A DNA stretch of 64,000 nucleotides from Adiantum capillus-veneris. Taxonomy: Eukaryota > Streptophyta > Polypodiopsida > Polypodiales > Pteridaceae. The stretch's first letter is position 1, and every line of letters starts with the position of its first letter. The notes under the pieces were generated by a model, which did not search any database, was not told the origin of the DNA, and saw nothing but the letters and a program-made list of their open reading frames with translations. The position numbers and the translations under genes are program-made. The stretch is taken from assembly GCA_014529385.2 (NCBI GenBank), contig CM043966.1:141718211-141782210 (forward strand), read 5' to 3'. Shown one piece after another: positions 23,760-35,027 of the stretch.

Positions 23760-23975
23760 ATATCATCCCTAGCCTTCTCTCTCCGTAGTGGTATAATTTT
23801 TCTCTATATTGTTTAGCTGCCTAGCTACTAGAGTAGCAAATGGGAAAATCCATTTTCTTTTCTCCTTGCTGGGCCAATATGCACCCTATGGCATAGACTG
23901 ATGCATCTACATGAACATGGAAGATATTGTTCCAATCGGGGGCTTGCAAAATTGGAGCATAAATTAATCCCTACT

Positions 23976-24687
23976 TCAATTTGTGAAAATCCTTCTTTCT
24001 TTTGTACATTCAAACTTAGCAATGAGGGCATACAAAGGCTTAGCTATTACAGCATACATGTATATGAAGCACCTATAGTACCCATAATAACCCATAAATA
24101 CCTGCACTTCCTTCATTTTTGTTGGTTTCGGCAGTGCAGCAATTATTTGTATCTTATCTTGATCAGTGGAAATCCCGTTTTTGGACACAATGTGGCCCAA
24201 GATTTTACCTTGTCTTACCATGAAGACACATTTTTCAGGGTTTAAGTAAATACGATAAGTTCTGCATTTTTTGAAGACTTTCTCTAGGTGTGTTATGCGC
24301 TCACTTCTCAATTGGAAATGCACACAATGATCATCCATATTTATCTCCAAAAATTGTCTAAGATATTCCTTGAATGCATGACTCATTAGTCTTTGAAAAG
24401 TGGCAGGGACATTGGTCAGCATTACCCTATATGCAGATATGCCCCATGCCCCACTCTCTTGCAAAAGCTATCTTATGTTGATCCTCTAGTTTTATGGTCA
24501 ACTTGTTGTAGCCCGAGAACCCATCTAAAAAACTATAAGCGTCCTTCCCTGCAACTCTTTCAATAACATGGTCTGTTATTGGTAGTGGATAGTTGTCCTT
24601 GATGGTGGCAGCATTTACCTGTTTAAGGTTCACCCAGACCAACAATTTCCCATTATTTTTGGGTAACACTACAGTTGGGGACACCAA
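23976..24687 (-). pseudogene. RE4 reverse transcriptase
   Basis: Two overlapping ORFs (24687-24427 and 24464-23976) cover blocks SPTVVLPKNNGK, FLDGFSGYNK, AYRVMLTNVPATFQ and the catalytic box, which reads INMDD (codons 24330-24341) where the family has Y-M/I/V-D-D. Tyr to Asn at this position would weaken the enzyme. A frame change joins the two ORFs near 24440. The thumb/connection part continues to about 23980. Confidence 0.7.
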
Positions 24688-24857
24688 ATTTGTGTGTTCA
24701 ATCTCATAGATAAACTCTGCATCCTTTAGTTTGTCTATCTCCTCCTTAAATTTTTTCTGGCAAAAGTCTCATTGTAAGTAGAAGGACGTTGTCTGCACGG
24801 TCTAGCATCAATTTTAAGGGGTATCGTGTGTTGATAGATCTTCGTATTGAGGCGGTC

Positions 24858-27150
24858 TGGGGCGGGCAACAAGAAGAGCGGCCTCTAAACACCCTTCGAG
24901 GCTCCCGTGCTGCTCAATTGGGGCTAGGGCAAGCACAATCAGAGACAACAACAACCCACAGTCAGAAACCAAACAAGAAAAGGGGCACCACCTAGTTGTA
25001 GATGCGAACTAGGACGCACGTGATATCTCCTTGTACTCAAACGCACAAAGAGAGGGGAATGCAAGATAGCCACACACACCAAACACAAACATTCACCACG
25101 CCAGAGAGAGGTAAAGAGCACAAATCAACTTGAGCAACTCAGTCTTAGCCTTAAAGACTAGATGCACACAAAGCTTGAGGAGAAATAGAGAGACAACACA
25201 AAACTTGACCTTGTTGCCAATACACAAATTGTCTTAGGGTCACGGGAGCCCTCTCACCGAACACCCTCTTACAATTGACCTTTTAGGCAAACAATTCAAC
25301 AAGCCCTCAAACCACCAAGCATGAAATGGCACAACAAACTTCAAGGACAATATACCTTCAACCACCTGATGAGCCAACTTATCAAATCAATTTGGAGAGA
25401 AGAGTCATAGTTGCAACATGCAATTGCACCCAAAACTATAAATTTTATTTATGCACAAGAGTAGGCTACAAGTGTGGTGAAGAGTATGGCATACACTCCA
25501 CTCCTCTAGATGGCATAACTAACTTCAAGCTTCTCCATGCACCTATGTGTAATGATGGAATAGAGCACTCACGATACACACACTCTACACAACTAGGCTT
25601 GAAGAGTGGTGTGTTATGTGTTGAGAATGGTGTGGTGTAGTGTGATCGTGTAATGATTTACAAGGGAGAGAAGGGCTCTATTTATAAGTTTTAGAAGCCC
25701 CGATTTGGATTAGGCCTAATCAAGTTTATTTGAAGGAATAAAAGATTATGCATATATATATATATTTATATTTAATGAGGGTGGGTCTCTCTTGTCCTTT
25801 GAGTCACATGGATGTGGGCTCAAGGGAAGAGAATTATTGAGGATGAAGGGAGAGAGGATTGAGTGAATAATTTGGGAGTGCCTACTCTAGTAGAGGGTGC
25901 ATTTTACAATAAGGTTAGTGGTTAGTAATTATCACTAAAAAACATTTACAAAATCATTCACCGAATGGTGAGATATATGATGAGAAAAGTTAGAGAAGGG
26001 ATAAGCTTGTAAAGCAAGGTTGAGGCTTGGAGAAGTTGACATTCACCTCTTTACAGCACCCGTAGAAGAAGCGGTCAGCATGGCGAAGTAACGCGTGTCG
26101 ATGAAGCTATGTTATCTTCAAACCTTGGAAAATTCATGATAAAGCCTTCATTTGCAGAATTTAACCTTGGATTTTTGCTTATTTTTTTGAAGTTCTTTAC
26201 GAAGCTGAAGAGAGTATGGTAATATGGATATATATGTAGAGAGAAAGGGGGACACCTAGGGTGTAGAAATGGAGGATGAAGGCTATGGAGGTGTGAGAGA
26301 AGTGGCAATGGTGAAGAGGGTGAATTAGGACATGGGAGTTGCAGGTTTGGGAGTGGGAAGGAGAGGGAGGAGTGTGTGTGAAAGAGGAAAATGATAAAGT
26401 GGAAGAGGGAGTGTGGCTGCATAGCATGGGCAAACTGGGGTCCACCAATAAAATCATAGCTCACAGCTCGTAGCTCAAAAAAATATGAAAAAAATTGAGG
26501 TGAAATTTCAGCTCACGAGCTACAACTTTTGTTTGTATCACCTTCTCAAATTCGGGGAGCATGTGATCTTTAAAAATTCAGCAAAACTGACTGTTTTTTC
26601 CACTGCACAAGGTCCTTGTGAGGTCCTTCTTTGGATGATTCTTTTGAATACCTCCAAGAGTGAGCTCCCCATGGTGCATGCATGCATTCCATATATCCTT
26701 GACCTTATTTGGTAGGTCTATAATTGAAGATATTGTTGAGATCATGATATAAATGAATAGTACAACTAAGAAAATCAAATATTGAGGGGTCTAAAAAATA
26801 TGTACATGTCAAATATAAATAATATAGGTGGAAAAAATATAAAGGGGTCAAATTAAATCTCTCTCATTATAAGTCTACCATAAAAAGATGAATATTTTTG
26901 GTGTTCTAATTTATGAGAGTAAAAGAGAATAGATGTAGGAAGGAAAAATCACAATAGTGAAAAAATATACACATAAATAAAACTAGTTTTTTTGGATTTT
27001 TGTTGGGATGGAGTTACACCAAAAATAAGAGAATCTTGTATGAAATTCTTTTTATATGGAATAAAGAGTATGCAAAATGGTAAGAAAAAATATGGTAATG
27101 GTGAGTCAATGTACATAGCATAAATAACACACACCTAGGTAGAAATATTT
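24858..27150 (-). repeat. LTR-G: diverged LTR related to RE7 LTR
   Basis: Landmarks match the RE7 LTRs in order: GCGGCCTCTAAACACC near 24880, GGGGCACCACCTAG and CTAGGACGCAC near 24980-25020, a TATA box on the minus strand near 25679-25687, AACTGGGGTCCACCA near 26435, and TCACGAGCTACA near 26513. Overall similarity is low, so it belongs to a related family rather than the same one. It is not followed by a primer site at 24858, so it is either a solo LTR or a fragment. The right end is only approximate. Confidence 0.5.
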
Positions 27151-28022
27151 AAATAAATACCAAAATAATTATGAAAAATCCTTTTATTTAGGCCCTATAT
27201 ACAATGAAATATTTACACACAAATGGGCCATAATATACTTATATTTTGTATTTTTTTATTTTTTTTGGCTCAACTAGCCCAATGACTAGCTAATTAAGGG
27301 TTTTTAAGAAAATATAGGGAAAGTCCCCTAACTCACACACGCCTATGTACAGTGAAATGGTAGGCATAGCCACAGTGTTTGAGTGATTTGATAGGGTGAG
27401 GTAGCTTACTATGGCAATTATGGATCTGGGCCAGCACCAAATCCGACGCGAGTAGCACCAAACTGGAGCGCCTTGGCGTGCTGGGCATTTTTGTCTTCTT
27501 CATCGACGTCATCCGACAACGTCCCTGGCCTGCGCGTGCATTTTTTTTCTTGCGCTGTTTCCTCCTCGTTGCCATCTTTTTCTTTGTTGCACACCTCATA
27601 TAATTAGGGTGCCCATTATCTTAAGTGGGCGGGCGGCCATTATGGCTTATGAGAGTTTTATGCCCTTGTAGGGCACCACATTTGGCATACATATCGGCAA
27701 AGGCGACCGACCTTCGTAAGGGCATCACATTTGGCATACATACCAGCAAAGGCGGCCGACCTTCGTAAGGGCATCACATTTTGCATACATACCGATTAAA
27801 GCATTGCCAAGCACATTCATTGGGCGGCTTTGCCTTGGGTTGACACCCCATTAAGCATACATATTGGCTAAGCATTTCCAGGCACCGTATTGCCAAGCAC
27901 AACAACTGGTTTTTAATGACAATATCATCATAAATTTTATTGCTCATTTTAGTGTTGCAGACCTTGCTGCAAGCCATTAAGATGCAAAAACCCTCGATTT
28001 CGTATCTACTTAAGCCATAGCT
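27151..28022. other. Unassigned stretch with a short minisatellite
   Basis: A segment with GGGCACCACATTTGGCATAC repeats about 2.7 times with a period of 48-49 bases (27668-27800), with a related GCATACATATTGGC copy near 27850. A basic minus-strand ORF (27599-27333) has no recognisable motif. Nothing else could be supported. Confidence 0.5.
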
Positions 28023-29222
28023 GTGTTGGAAATTTCCTCCATTAAATAATTCTTGTTAGGCTCAACATATCAACCAAACCATTGCTGTATGACGTCCCAA
28101 AACTTGGTCAATGTCAAAAATTCCCAGATAGCACTTCAACCGAGACAACCAGGGCAGTTCGAACCCGGCCCCCGGTGATACTTAAATTGGCCATATCTTG
28201 CCAACTGAAACCCCGATTGACGAACTGAAAAGCATGCTCCTGAAAGTGAGCACTTCGGACTCATGCACTCATATCACTTTTTACCTTTTATCAGCAGGTG
28301 CTCAATCCGGTACAGATCTGCTACTGACTCAACTTAAAACTGTCATAACTTCTTACCCGTAGCTCCGATCGACGAGCCGTAAAGATAGGCATGTAGAGCT
28401 TTTTGAGTACTTCAACTTGGATTAATAAAATCCCAGCTATGCTCACTTCAAGAATACTCACTGTTTAGCATTACCAAGACATCTTCTGATCCTTAGAGCC
28501 GCATCTGGCACACTTTCAGCTTAAAAACTTGCTTGTTAGCAAGCCCTTATAACTGCTGATTAATCCTGTAAGCTTCAAATAAACCTGATTGGATTTCCTT
28601 TACTCATTTTCTTGTCATAGGAACGGAGCGGCATGACAACGCTTAAATGCTTTCATCCATTTTGCTCTTTAGAGACTAACAAGGCCATGTAAGAGCCAAT
28701 AATTTTGGGCTAGAGTGCCCCAAATACATTTTTGCATTATGTAATTATCGACCTATAAATAGGGTTATCTTTGGCACATGTTGTCACACGGGATACAACA
28801 TGGTCTAGGAACTCAAGGAGTTCGGTTTAGCCAATGTGGAGCAAGGTTAATGAGGGTCCCTCTCATTGATGTCACTGAGTGTTTACAGATACCTCCGCAC
28901 CCAAGTACATCTCATACTTGAAGGATGTTCTTTTTTCAGACATCCTAATTTGAGACATATTCCACATGTGGAAAATATGAATCCCTGGGACTCACACTGG
29001 CAACCGTTATTTCAATTATATGTCGCGACAAAGTTCCCAAGGGCTGGTCAAATTTGTTTATTATACCATTTTGAGCACATCATATCAATAACAATTTCAG
29101 TGGCAAAAAATTATCAAACACCTAGTCAGACCAGTTAAGGTAAAACTAGGTGTTTTTAACAACTTTAACGGATGGTTTTTATACATGTAGCACAACCCTG
29201 TTTTGTTAATGAACATGTTTCA
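28023..29222 (+). repeat. Possible solo LTR
   Basis: The stretch starts TGTTGGAAATTTCC and ends TTTCA just before TTGGTACC, contains two 'tissue-like' LTR phrases around 28170-28230 and 28330-28400, and has a TATAAATAG box at about 28755 on the plus strand. These fit an LTR, but no partner copy, target duplication or clear primer site was found, so this remains a proposal. Confidence 0.3.
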
Positions 29223-29314
29223 TTGGTACCTAGGTGTGATCGATTTTCACATTCCATTACGGTCCACATTGGTATCTAGGTGTGATCAATTTTCACATTT
29301 CATTGGTACCTCGG
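29221..29314. repeat. Short direct repeat
   Basis: The phrase CATTGGTACCTAGGTGTGAT (29221) recurs as CATTGGTATCTAGGTGTGAT (29268), both followed by an AT-rich CGATTTTCACATT/CAATTTTCACATT, with a third, partial copy at 29301. Unit spacing is 47 bases, then 33. Purpose unknown. Confidence 0.6.
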
Positions 29315-30444
29315 AGGAGACATGGATGGATATGCAGGTTTGGATCTATTTTTGCTAAATGCATGCACGCTAGGTGTTATGGGCCCTAGTGTTTATCAAA
29401 ATCGATTTGGAGTGGCATGCATATTCATCACATTAGTTGCTTGTAAAGCTTTTTGCACTCTATGTGCAATATCTCTACGAGATTAATTTCGAATCTTTCC
29501 ATCACCAATAGAGGTCATGGCTCAGTTTGATGCTTGTGGATCTTTCAAGCTAACCAATATGGTTATTTATAGCATTGTTGATTCCCAAACAATGTTGTAT
29601 GTTGAATGCTGTAAGGTAGTTGTGATCCCTGTTTACTAGTCATTTTGGAAGACTTGTCTGTAAACGATGGGAAAAGATACCTCAGTTTTGTCATTTATCC
29701 AAAGAAGATAGGCAGATTACAAGTGTAATCTTGTGCTAAAGGATATGCGAAGCACATATGTTAGCACCAAGCAATCCAATTATAAAAGCATGTCTCACTC
29801 TAGTTGGAGTTTGCTTACCATAAGGTAAAGCATATTTGCGACTAGGTTTAGTCTCTTCATGTTTAAGTCAGGTTCTCAACCTTGCATACTAGTTATGGTG
29901 GGGATGTTTATTGATGCAATAAGATAACAAGTCAAGGACTTAAGCTTTGCCGATGAGTTACGTCAACATATTACTTTCATGGAAAGTGAGAAGATGTATT
30001 CTTTGCGACACCTCCTCGTTGCAATAACTCATTTAGTATACTCAAGTGAGTTCTAAATAGAGTTTATATGCTATGTTATTAGATATGGGCCGGTTACACA
30101 AAACGGTTGCAAAAAGGGATAACAATGTGAAAAATCAAGATGTTTTATTATTGATTTCATTGAACCTCCTGTTGAACCGTGTTCCGATCAAACGAACAAC
30201 TGGATCCATGAAGAATGCCATTGTGAAAAACATTAGTGCTCTTATGAAGAGACAACCACTTTTGTTTTCGAGGAAAAGAATACTTCTCCAATTGGGGAGT
30301 AATGTCAGGCCTAGGGTAAGACCGGGCAGGCCAAGGGCTAGGACGAACATGCAGTACAAGGGGTCCCTATTATTAGCTAGGCAGGGCCTATATAGGGGGC
30401 GCGATTGGGTGGAAAGTGGCATGCTCCAATCCCCAATCCTTATA
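29315..30444. other. No gene recognised
   Basis: No motif-bearing reading frame was found. A plus-strand ORF (30073-30507) overlaps the PPR relic but its own translation is basic and featureless before position 30440. Confidence 0.35.
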
Positions 30445-31060
30445 CTCTTCCAATGTAGTCACCTATGCTTGCACCTTGAAGACCTGTGGCTTTACTCGAA
30501 ACATTGATATGGTTGAGAGTATTTACAATGAGGTTGCTACTCAATAGCTGTTCGAAAAAATGTCGTTCTTGGCGGTGCTTTGATCGACATGCACAACAAA
30601 TGTAGAGCCTGCACAAAAGAAAAAAAGGTTCTAGATGGGCATCATCTCTGAGATGTCATCTCTTCGACCGTGTTGATTGCAGGATCTTCGAAACATAGCT
30701 GAGACAAGGGAGCTCTGTGTTATCTTCATTGGATGCAAAGTGAGAGTTTCTCACCATACAAAGTTTTTGGGAGTCCTCTTATAGGAGGATATGTGGGCTC
30801 AAGAAGCTCTAAATTGTTGCAACACCACGACATCTCCCCGACTACAATCACCATACGCCATTCTGACAATATTGTGGTCCACTTGTATGTCAAGACGAGG
30901 TCTCTTGGAATGGTCGATTTGAGAAAAAGCTTAAACAAATCATGAGTTGGTTAAAACTATAAGTATGAGTAGAGATGCATGTCACCATGAGATTGTTAGT
31001 CAACGGCTCCTTGAGTAAAGAGGTTATGTTCGTCATGCTTTAATTGACTTACATACATTG
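30445..31060 (+). pseudogene. PPR-protein relic
   Basis: Plus-strand translation in shifting frames shows pentatricopeptide-repeat phrases: NVVTYACTLKTCG at 30452 onward, ALIDMHNKCRACTKEKKVL near 30580-30640, then a DVIS-like step, GALCYLHWMQ and SFSP near 30710-30760, and a later HHEIV...RHALIDLH near 30990-31050. The spacing and wording match the plant P/PLS-type repeats that bind organelle RNA. At least six stops and several frame changes make it a dead fragment. There is no start or end. Confidence 0.6.
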
Positions 31061-31790
31061 AACGAGAGATCTTATGGAATGCATTGGTTGTATGCATATA
31101 CTAATGGGCAGAGGCTGCCTTGAAGCTCAATGAAAAAGATTCAACTGACAACCTTGCATCGATTACGACAATCAACAATTGAGCATCAAGTTAGAAAGGT
31201 ACATAACAATCTTTCAATTCTTCACTCAATACAAACAACATAGTGAAACGAACACACTGAAATTTGCACATTGTTATGGGGATGATGGTACGTTCCCTCG
31301 TATCATAAAATTAGTAAACAGGTTTTGAACGAAGGACACAACCGCTCTTTTCTTTTGCATTTAGCTTAACTTGAATTCAACCACATTCTTATACATATGC
31401 AAACATAAGAGAGAGATTGGGTCAGAGAAATTATACTATCAAGAAACAACGTGCTCTTCAATTTAACTAATATGGTTTCACTTCAATTCAGTACAAATAC
31501 AAATAATAGAGCACTCTAAAAAGTGGATGTAAAAACAAAACATTCTACATTACGATGACTTGGTCACATATGTTTGCAATCTGTCACACTGCATTGATTT
31601 ATAGATTCACTCTTGATAAACGCAAGATAAAAAAGATTTGAGTTGTTTCCAATGAATTTAGAGAGAGGATTGTCCCCAAAAGCAAAAAAAACATATTATA
31701 GTAATTTAAAGCAATTGCGTGTGAGTAGGCAAGACGTCACACTCCTTGGTGAGCTGCTACACTTTACAAATGCAGCTTACGAAGCACTCT
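31061..31790. other. Upstream region of the primase gene, no gene seen
   Basis: AT-rich sequence without convincing coding potential. It ends in the promoter-proximal region of the primase gene. No TATA box at a fitting distance was certain. Confidence 0.4.
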
Positions 31791-31796
31791 AGTTTA

Positions 31797-31804
31797 TTTC
31801 CCGC
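31797..31804 (+). promoter_or_regulatory. E2F-type site upstream of primase
   Basis: TTTCCCGC matches the plant E2F consensus TTTSSCGC and lies 36 bases before the primase start codon. It continues as GCAAA. E2F sites drive S-phase expression of replication genes in plants; functional use here is an inference. Confidence 0.6.
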
Positions 31805-31839
31805 GCAAACCCTTCTCTGTTGATCGGAGAATTGGTAGC

Positions 31840-32015
31840 ATGGACTTCCGAGTAGCTTCGAATAAGCGTCTCACCTCAGGCGGCGCCGAGGCGCATTCCC
31901 GCTTGTCGTTCTATCTCACAGCTCCAAGCCTCGAAGTATCTCTTGAGGAGTTTGAGCAGTTTGCCTTGGATCGGCTCAGAGGTAAAGGCATCTTCTTCCT
32001 TAGAATGCATGCGTG

Positions 32016-32109
<94 letters not shown>

Positions 32110-32740
32110 GTTGCGCTACCTGTGCAGTTCTGAAAGGTTTAGAAGAAGCTCTGTCACGAGGTAGGCGTGGAGAAGAGCTCGAGGCCCTGGTACCTCACTG
32201 AATGGAGCCAAAATTTTAAATTTTCTATTATTGTACATTGATCATTCAGTTCTAATGCTATCAAGATCTACTAGGTGACGAGTCTATGGAGAAAGTACAT
32301 GCGGACTTCAGGAAGCTCTGAAACAAGCAAGGATACTATATCGCATTTTGTGCTCAGACTGGTATATTGCCGCAGGTGCTCATGCTATGATTGCTTTATA
32401 TAAAAAAGACTCATGGCTTTATAACTACAATGCTCCTGAGTTTTTTATAATATGATAATGGAATCAACCCCAAGCCGTGAGCGTATTTCTGAAAAAACAT
32501 GGATCAATTTTTCTTGCAGTGATGAACTGCGGAAATGGTTTTTGGCCATGGAATCCAGCCTATTTCGACATCGGTTTCAGAGCGAGTCATTCGAAGACCA
32601 GGTTGGCTCTTTTCACTGGAGTAGATCTCGAGATAAAGTGGCATTTCTGTGCATCCTAACTAGTTTATTGGAAGCTGCAGAAAAGGTTTATGGAAGATAA
32701 CAAGATTCCCTATAGAGCTATTGGCACATCAGAATTTGAG
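31840..32740 (+). CDS. PRIM2: DNA primase large subunit, first five exons
   Basis: Exons: 31840-31981, 32128-32189, 32275-32375, 32520-32601 and 32681-32740, all with GT-AG borders and matching phases, giving 149 residues with no stop. Recognisable family segments are RLSFYLTAPS...SLEEFEQFALDRLR, VLKG.EEALSRG, DTISHFVLRLVYCR, SDELRKWFLAME..LFRHRF and NKIPYRAI. The large subunit pairs with the small catalytic primase in the nucleus and helps make RNA primers for DNA polymerase alpha. The usual protein is about 450 residues with a C-terminal iron-sulfur domain; those later exons were not found to the right within the window. It is either the 5' part of a gene with a very large next intron or a truncated copy. 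Start chosen at the first ATG in a frame that matches the family. Confidence 0.85.
32018..32110 (+). repeat. Compound CA/GA microsatellite in primase intron 1
   Basis: About 25 CA units are followed by about 20 GA units. Together they fill nearly two thirds of the 146-base intron and end 17 bases before the splice acceptor at 32127. The stretch before the acceptor is therefore purine-rich rather than pyrimidine-rich. Confidence 0.9.
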
Positions 32741-33667
32741 GTATGGTAGTATTTGTTGTGGGTTTGTTTTCTTCTGTCATTCCGTTACCAAAACAGAAAT
32801 CCACTGTTTGAAATACACTTTGTACAACCTGCACTGAACTCTGTGAAGGAAGGTTTGAAACCTTGCCTTGTCAACGTTTGCTTGCTTGCAAGGGTGAATA
32901 TTCATGAAGGCACAGAATTGTGTGGCATGTGACCATTCTATCTTCAAGCCTTTGGTTAGAGTCTTTTTGCTTTGCAACAATTTGCATCGCACATAGAAGA
33001 GGAATGAAAAGGCTCATGCGTGAAAGTGTCATACTGCTACTTTTGATTTTGCATTGGCTTTGTGGAGTTATCTTCCGGATTTTTCATGGGCCACAGTGGC
33101 CTCTCAGAAACATTAATATACTCTCTCTTATTTGTCCTGCAGGCCAGCTTCAGCCTGTGTAGGATGTTATATAGCTTTCTCCAAATAATACCCAGTTAGT
33201 GATAGAGAATGAATAAGAGACTGTGTTCCTGAGCCTTGATTATGCTTTCCCAGGGATTGATTCCATGCTATATGTTGGATCAGAGTTTGGAGGGAGGATT
33301 ATTGTTCTCTATTTATTGCCACATTGTTTTGCACCTTCTACCTCTGTGACATGGATGATAAGATTATAGAGTGGGAGGTATCATGTTAGTTGGGTCTTTG
33401 AATTCAAGGAGAACTTCTTAGCGGAGTGACCATGCAAAATTCAAATCTCACCATTGAGATAGTGTTTTAGGATTCAAGTACATGCATAAAGTAAGGTGAT
33501 CCCTAGCTGGCCATTGTCACAAAGTTTTACAAGAAACTGACATTGACATGGTGCTAGCACATTGAATTATGTACATGCCTTGCTTTCTCTTACCCCATAA
33601 ATCCGAGAGCTCTCCATCTCATTGGGACTTATTGGGGTTATTGTAAATTTTAAGAAGATAGATGCTG
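32741..33667. other. Downstream of primase exon 5, no exon recognised
   Basis: The next primase exon was searched for by eye on the plus strand. An acceptor-like TTTGTCCTGCAG at 33132-33143 is followed by codons that do not match the family and soon reach a stop. No other gene is seen. Confidence 0.4.
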
Positions 33668-34188
33668 TCCACAAAGTTACTTGGAACGGGAATGGGGGGC
33701 TCCGGAATGGTACCGGAACGTATAGGCGGGGACCGGAACGGGAACGCCGGAACGGTCCACCAAAAAACGCTGAAATTAGCCTCAAAACAGGCTATAAGTT
33801 AGGAAACAACTATAAGCCAAGCTTCTAACACCTAGTTTGACAATTAGAATCATTTTCAAGCATGTTTCAAGTTTCAACATGTCGCTTGTCCGCGTTAGTG
33901 GTTGCGGACGTAAATTCAATTTATCGGGGTTGTAGACACCTCACAACATACTAAGCGCATCACAAATAACATTATCTAGGAAGTGCAAAGATTGAAGAGC
34001 TCAATAGACAAAAAGACGGAGTAAAAATTTATGACTATAAGGCTAGCCAAGGCGCTACAAAAAGGTAAGCCCTGAGAATTGAAAGAAAAGATAAGAGTCG
34101 AGGCTCAAGAGTCAAGGCCACTAGGGACTCAAGAGCTCAATACATAGATGCCAAAATGCCATAATGGAAACATGTCAAGGGCCAAGGC

Positions 34189-34652
34189 TCAAGGACGAGT
34201 TTGAGAAGAGCCAGCCTGCCAATCTGTAGTGGTGTCGTGGAGATCATGGATGTCATCCCAATCCTCATCCCCAACAGGCTCGTCCACATCATCCACTTCA
34301 TGTAAAACTTCTGTAGATCCATCCTTCCCAAGTATCTCTGCCTCTGTCTCCATCTCCCACTGTAGAAAGTGATCTGATACTTTGGTTGCCGACTTGCAAA
34401 GCATAAACAAGTTTGCACTCACAAACACAAGATCATTTGCTTCACTTGCTCCCCCACTATGTGAAGGAGATGTGCTCGAACCTTGCTTGTCCCGGATTTG
34501 CGTTGGAAGCTACATACTTTGTACGTCCATGATCTTGCACCGTCTTCTTTGCCCAAGACTTCGGAGTGCACCTCATCCCACCATGAAGGCTCATCCTTCT
34601 TTCCTCTCTTACCAACCGAGGGACCTTCATGTGATGCGGAAGTTTGTGCCAT
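34189..34652 (-). pseudogene. hAT transposase remnant: BED finger joined to C-terminal tail
   Basis: From the ATG at 34652 the ORF holds a BED-type finger (W..EV, then RSWTYKVCSF, then SKVRAHLLHIVGEQVK). The first zinc ligand is Tyr (TAC) where Cys is expected. A frame change near 34425 leads straight into VFVSANLFMLCK, the segment that follows the dimerisation domain, and an Asp/Glu-rich tail ending near 34189. The whole RNase-H-like catalytic core is missing. BED fingers bind transposon ends. Confidence 0.6.
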
Positions 34653-34733
34653 ATTGATGGCGAGAGGCATGGAGAGATGGAGCTTGAAAGTTGAGAGGGA
34701 TGCGATGAAGGAAATTGGAATGGAGCTTGTGAG

Positions 34734-34912
34734 AGGGATGAAGCTTCAAGCTTGAGAGCTTGTGGCTTCAAGCTCGAGAGAGAGGGTGAGAGTGGCTTGA
34801 AGTTTCAAGCTTGAATGTTGAGAGAGGGTGTGAGAGTGAGACTCGAGAGTGGCTTCAAGCTTCAAGCTTCAAGCTTGAGAGGGAGGGTGAGACTCGAGAG
34901 CATGGCTTCAAG
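34734..34912. repeat. GCTTCAAGCTTGAGAG minisatellite
   Basis: Irregular repeats of a GGCTTCAAGCTTGAGAG unit with GAGAGGGTGAGA spacers, including a triple CTTCAAG run at 34855-34880. It lies in the 5' leader of the hAT remnant. Confidence 0.8.
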
Positions 34913-34996
34913 TAGCAATGCGGGAGAGTGAGGGCTATGAAATTGTGAGGGGTGTGGATTAACTTTTATAGGAGAAAAGAGTGAAGACTCCCTCTC

Positions 34997-35027
34997 CCCC
35001 CCCCCCCACACACACACACACACACCC
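34997..35027. repeat. C-run followed by CA microsatellite
   Basis: A run of about 12 C is followed by about ten CA units, inside the hAT element. Confidence 0.85.

Larger units (their letters stand above)
21869..24857 (-). mobile_element. RE4: Ty3/gypsy pol fragment
   Basis: Minus-strand pol runs from the end of the linker (YQHTIPLK and STYNETFAR near 24770-24840) through reverse transcriptase, RNase H and integrase to 21869. No gag or protease is present; the right side ends at LTR-G (24858) and the left side at the RE3 LTR (21868). RE3 may have inserted into RE4 at its integrase tail. Frames are broken at several places. Confidence 0.75.

Noticed and set aside
26075-26464. Minus-strand Leu/Pro/Ser-rich ORF resembling a membrane protein
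   Set aside because: It comes from CT-rich sequence in LTR-G, and the same stretch gives equally long ORFs in another frame.
27333-27599. Lys/Arg-rich minus-strand ORF considered as a small nuclear protein
   Set aside because: The basic start comes from an A/G-rich tract, there is no motif, and no splice or promoter signal supports it.
32013-32201. ORFs starting with long Thr-His and Arg-Glu runs
   Set aside because: They are readings of the CA/GA microsatellite in primase intron 1; only the last codons are real exon 2, in a frame set by splicing.
33132-33180. Acceptor-like TTTGTCCTGCAG considered as start of primase exon 6
   Set aside because: The codons after it do not match the primase family and a stop follows within about 25 codons.
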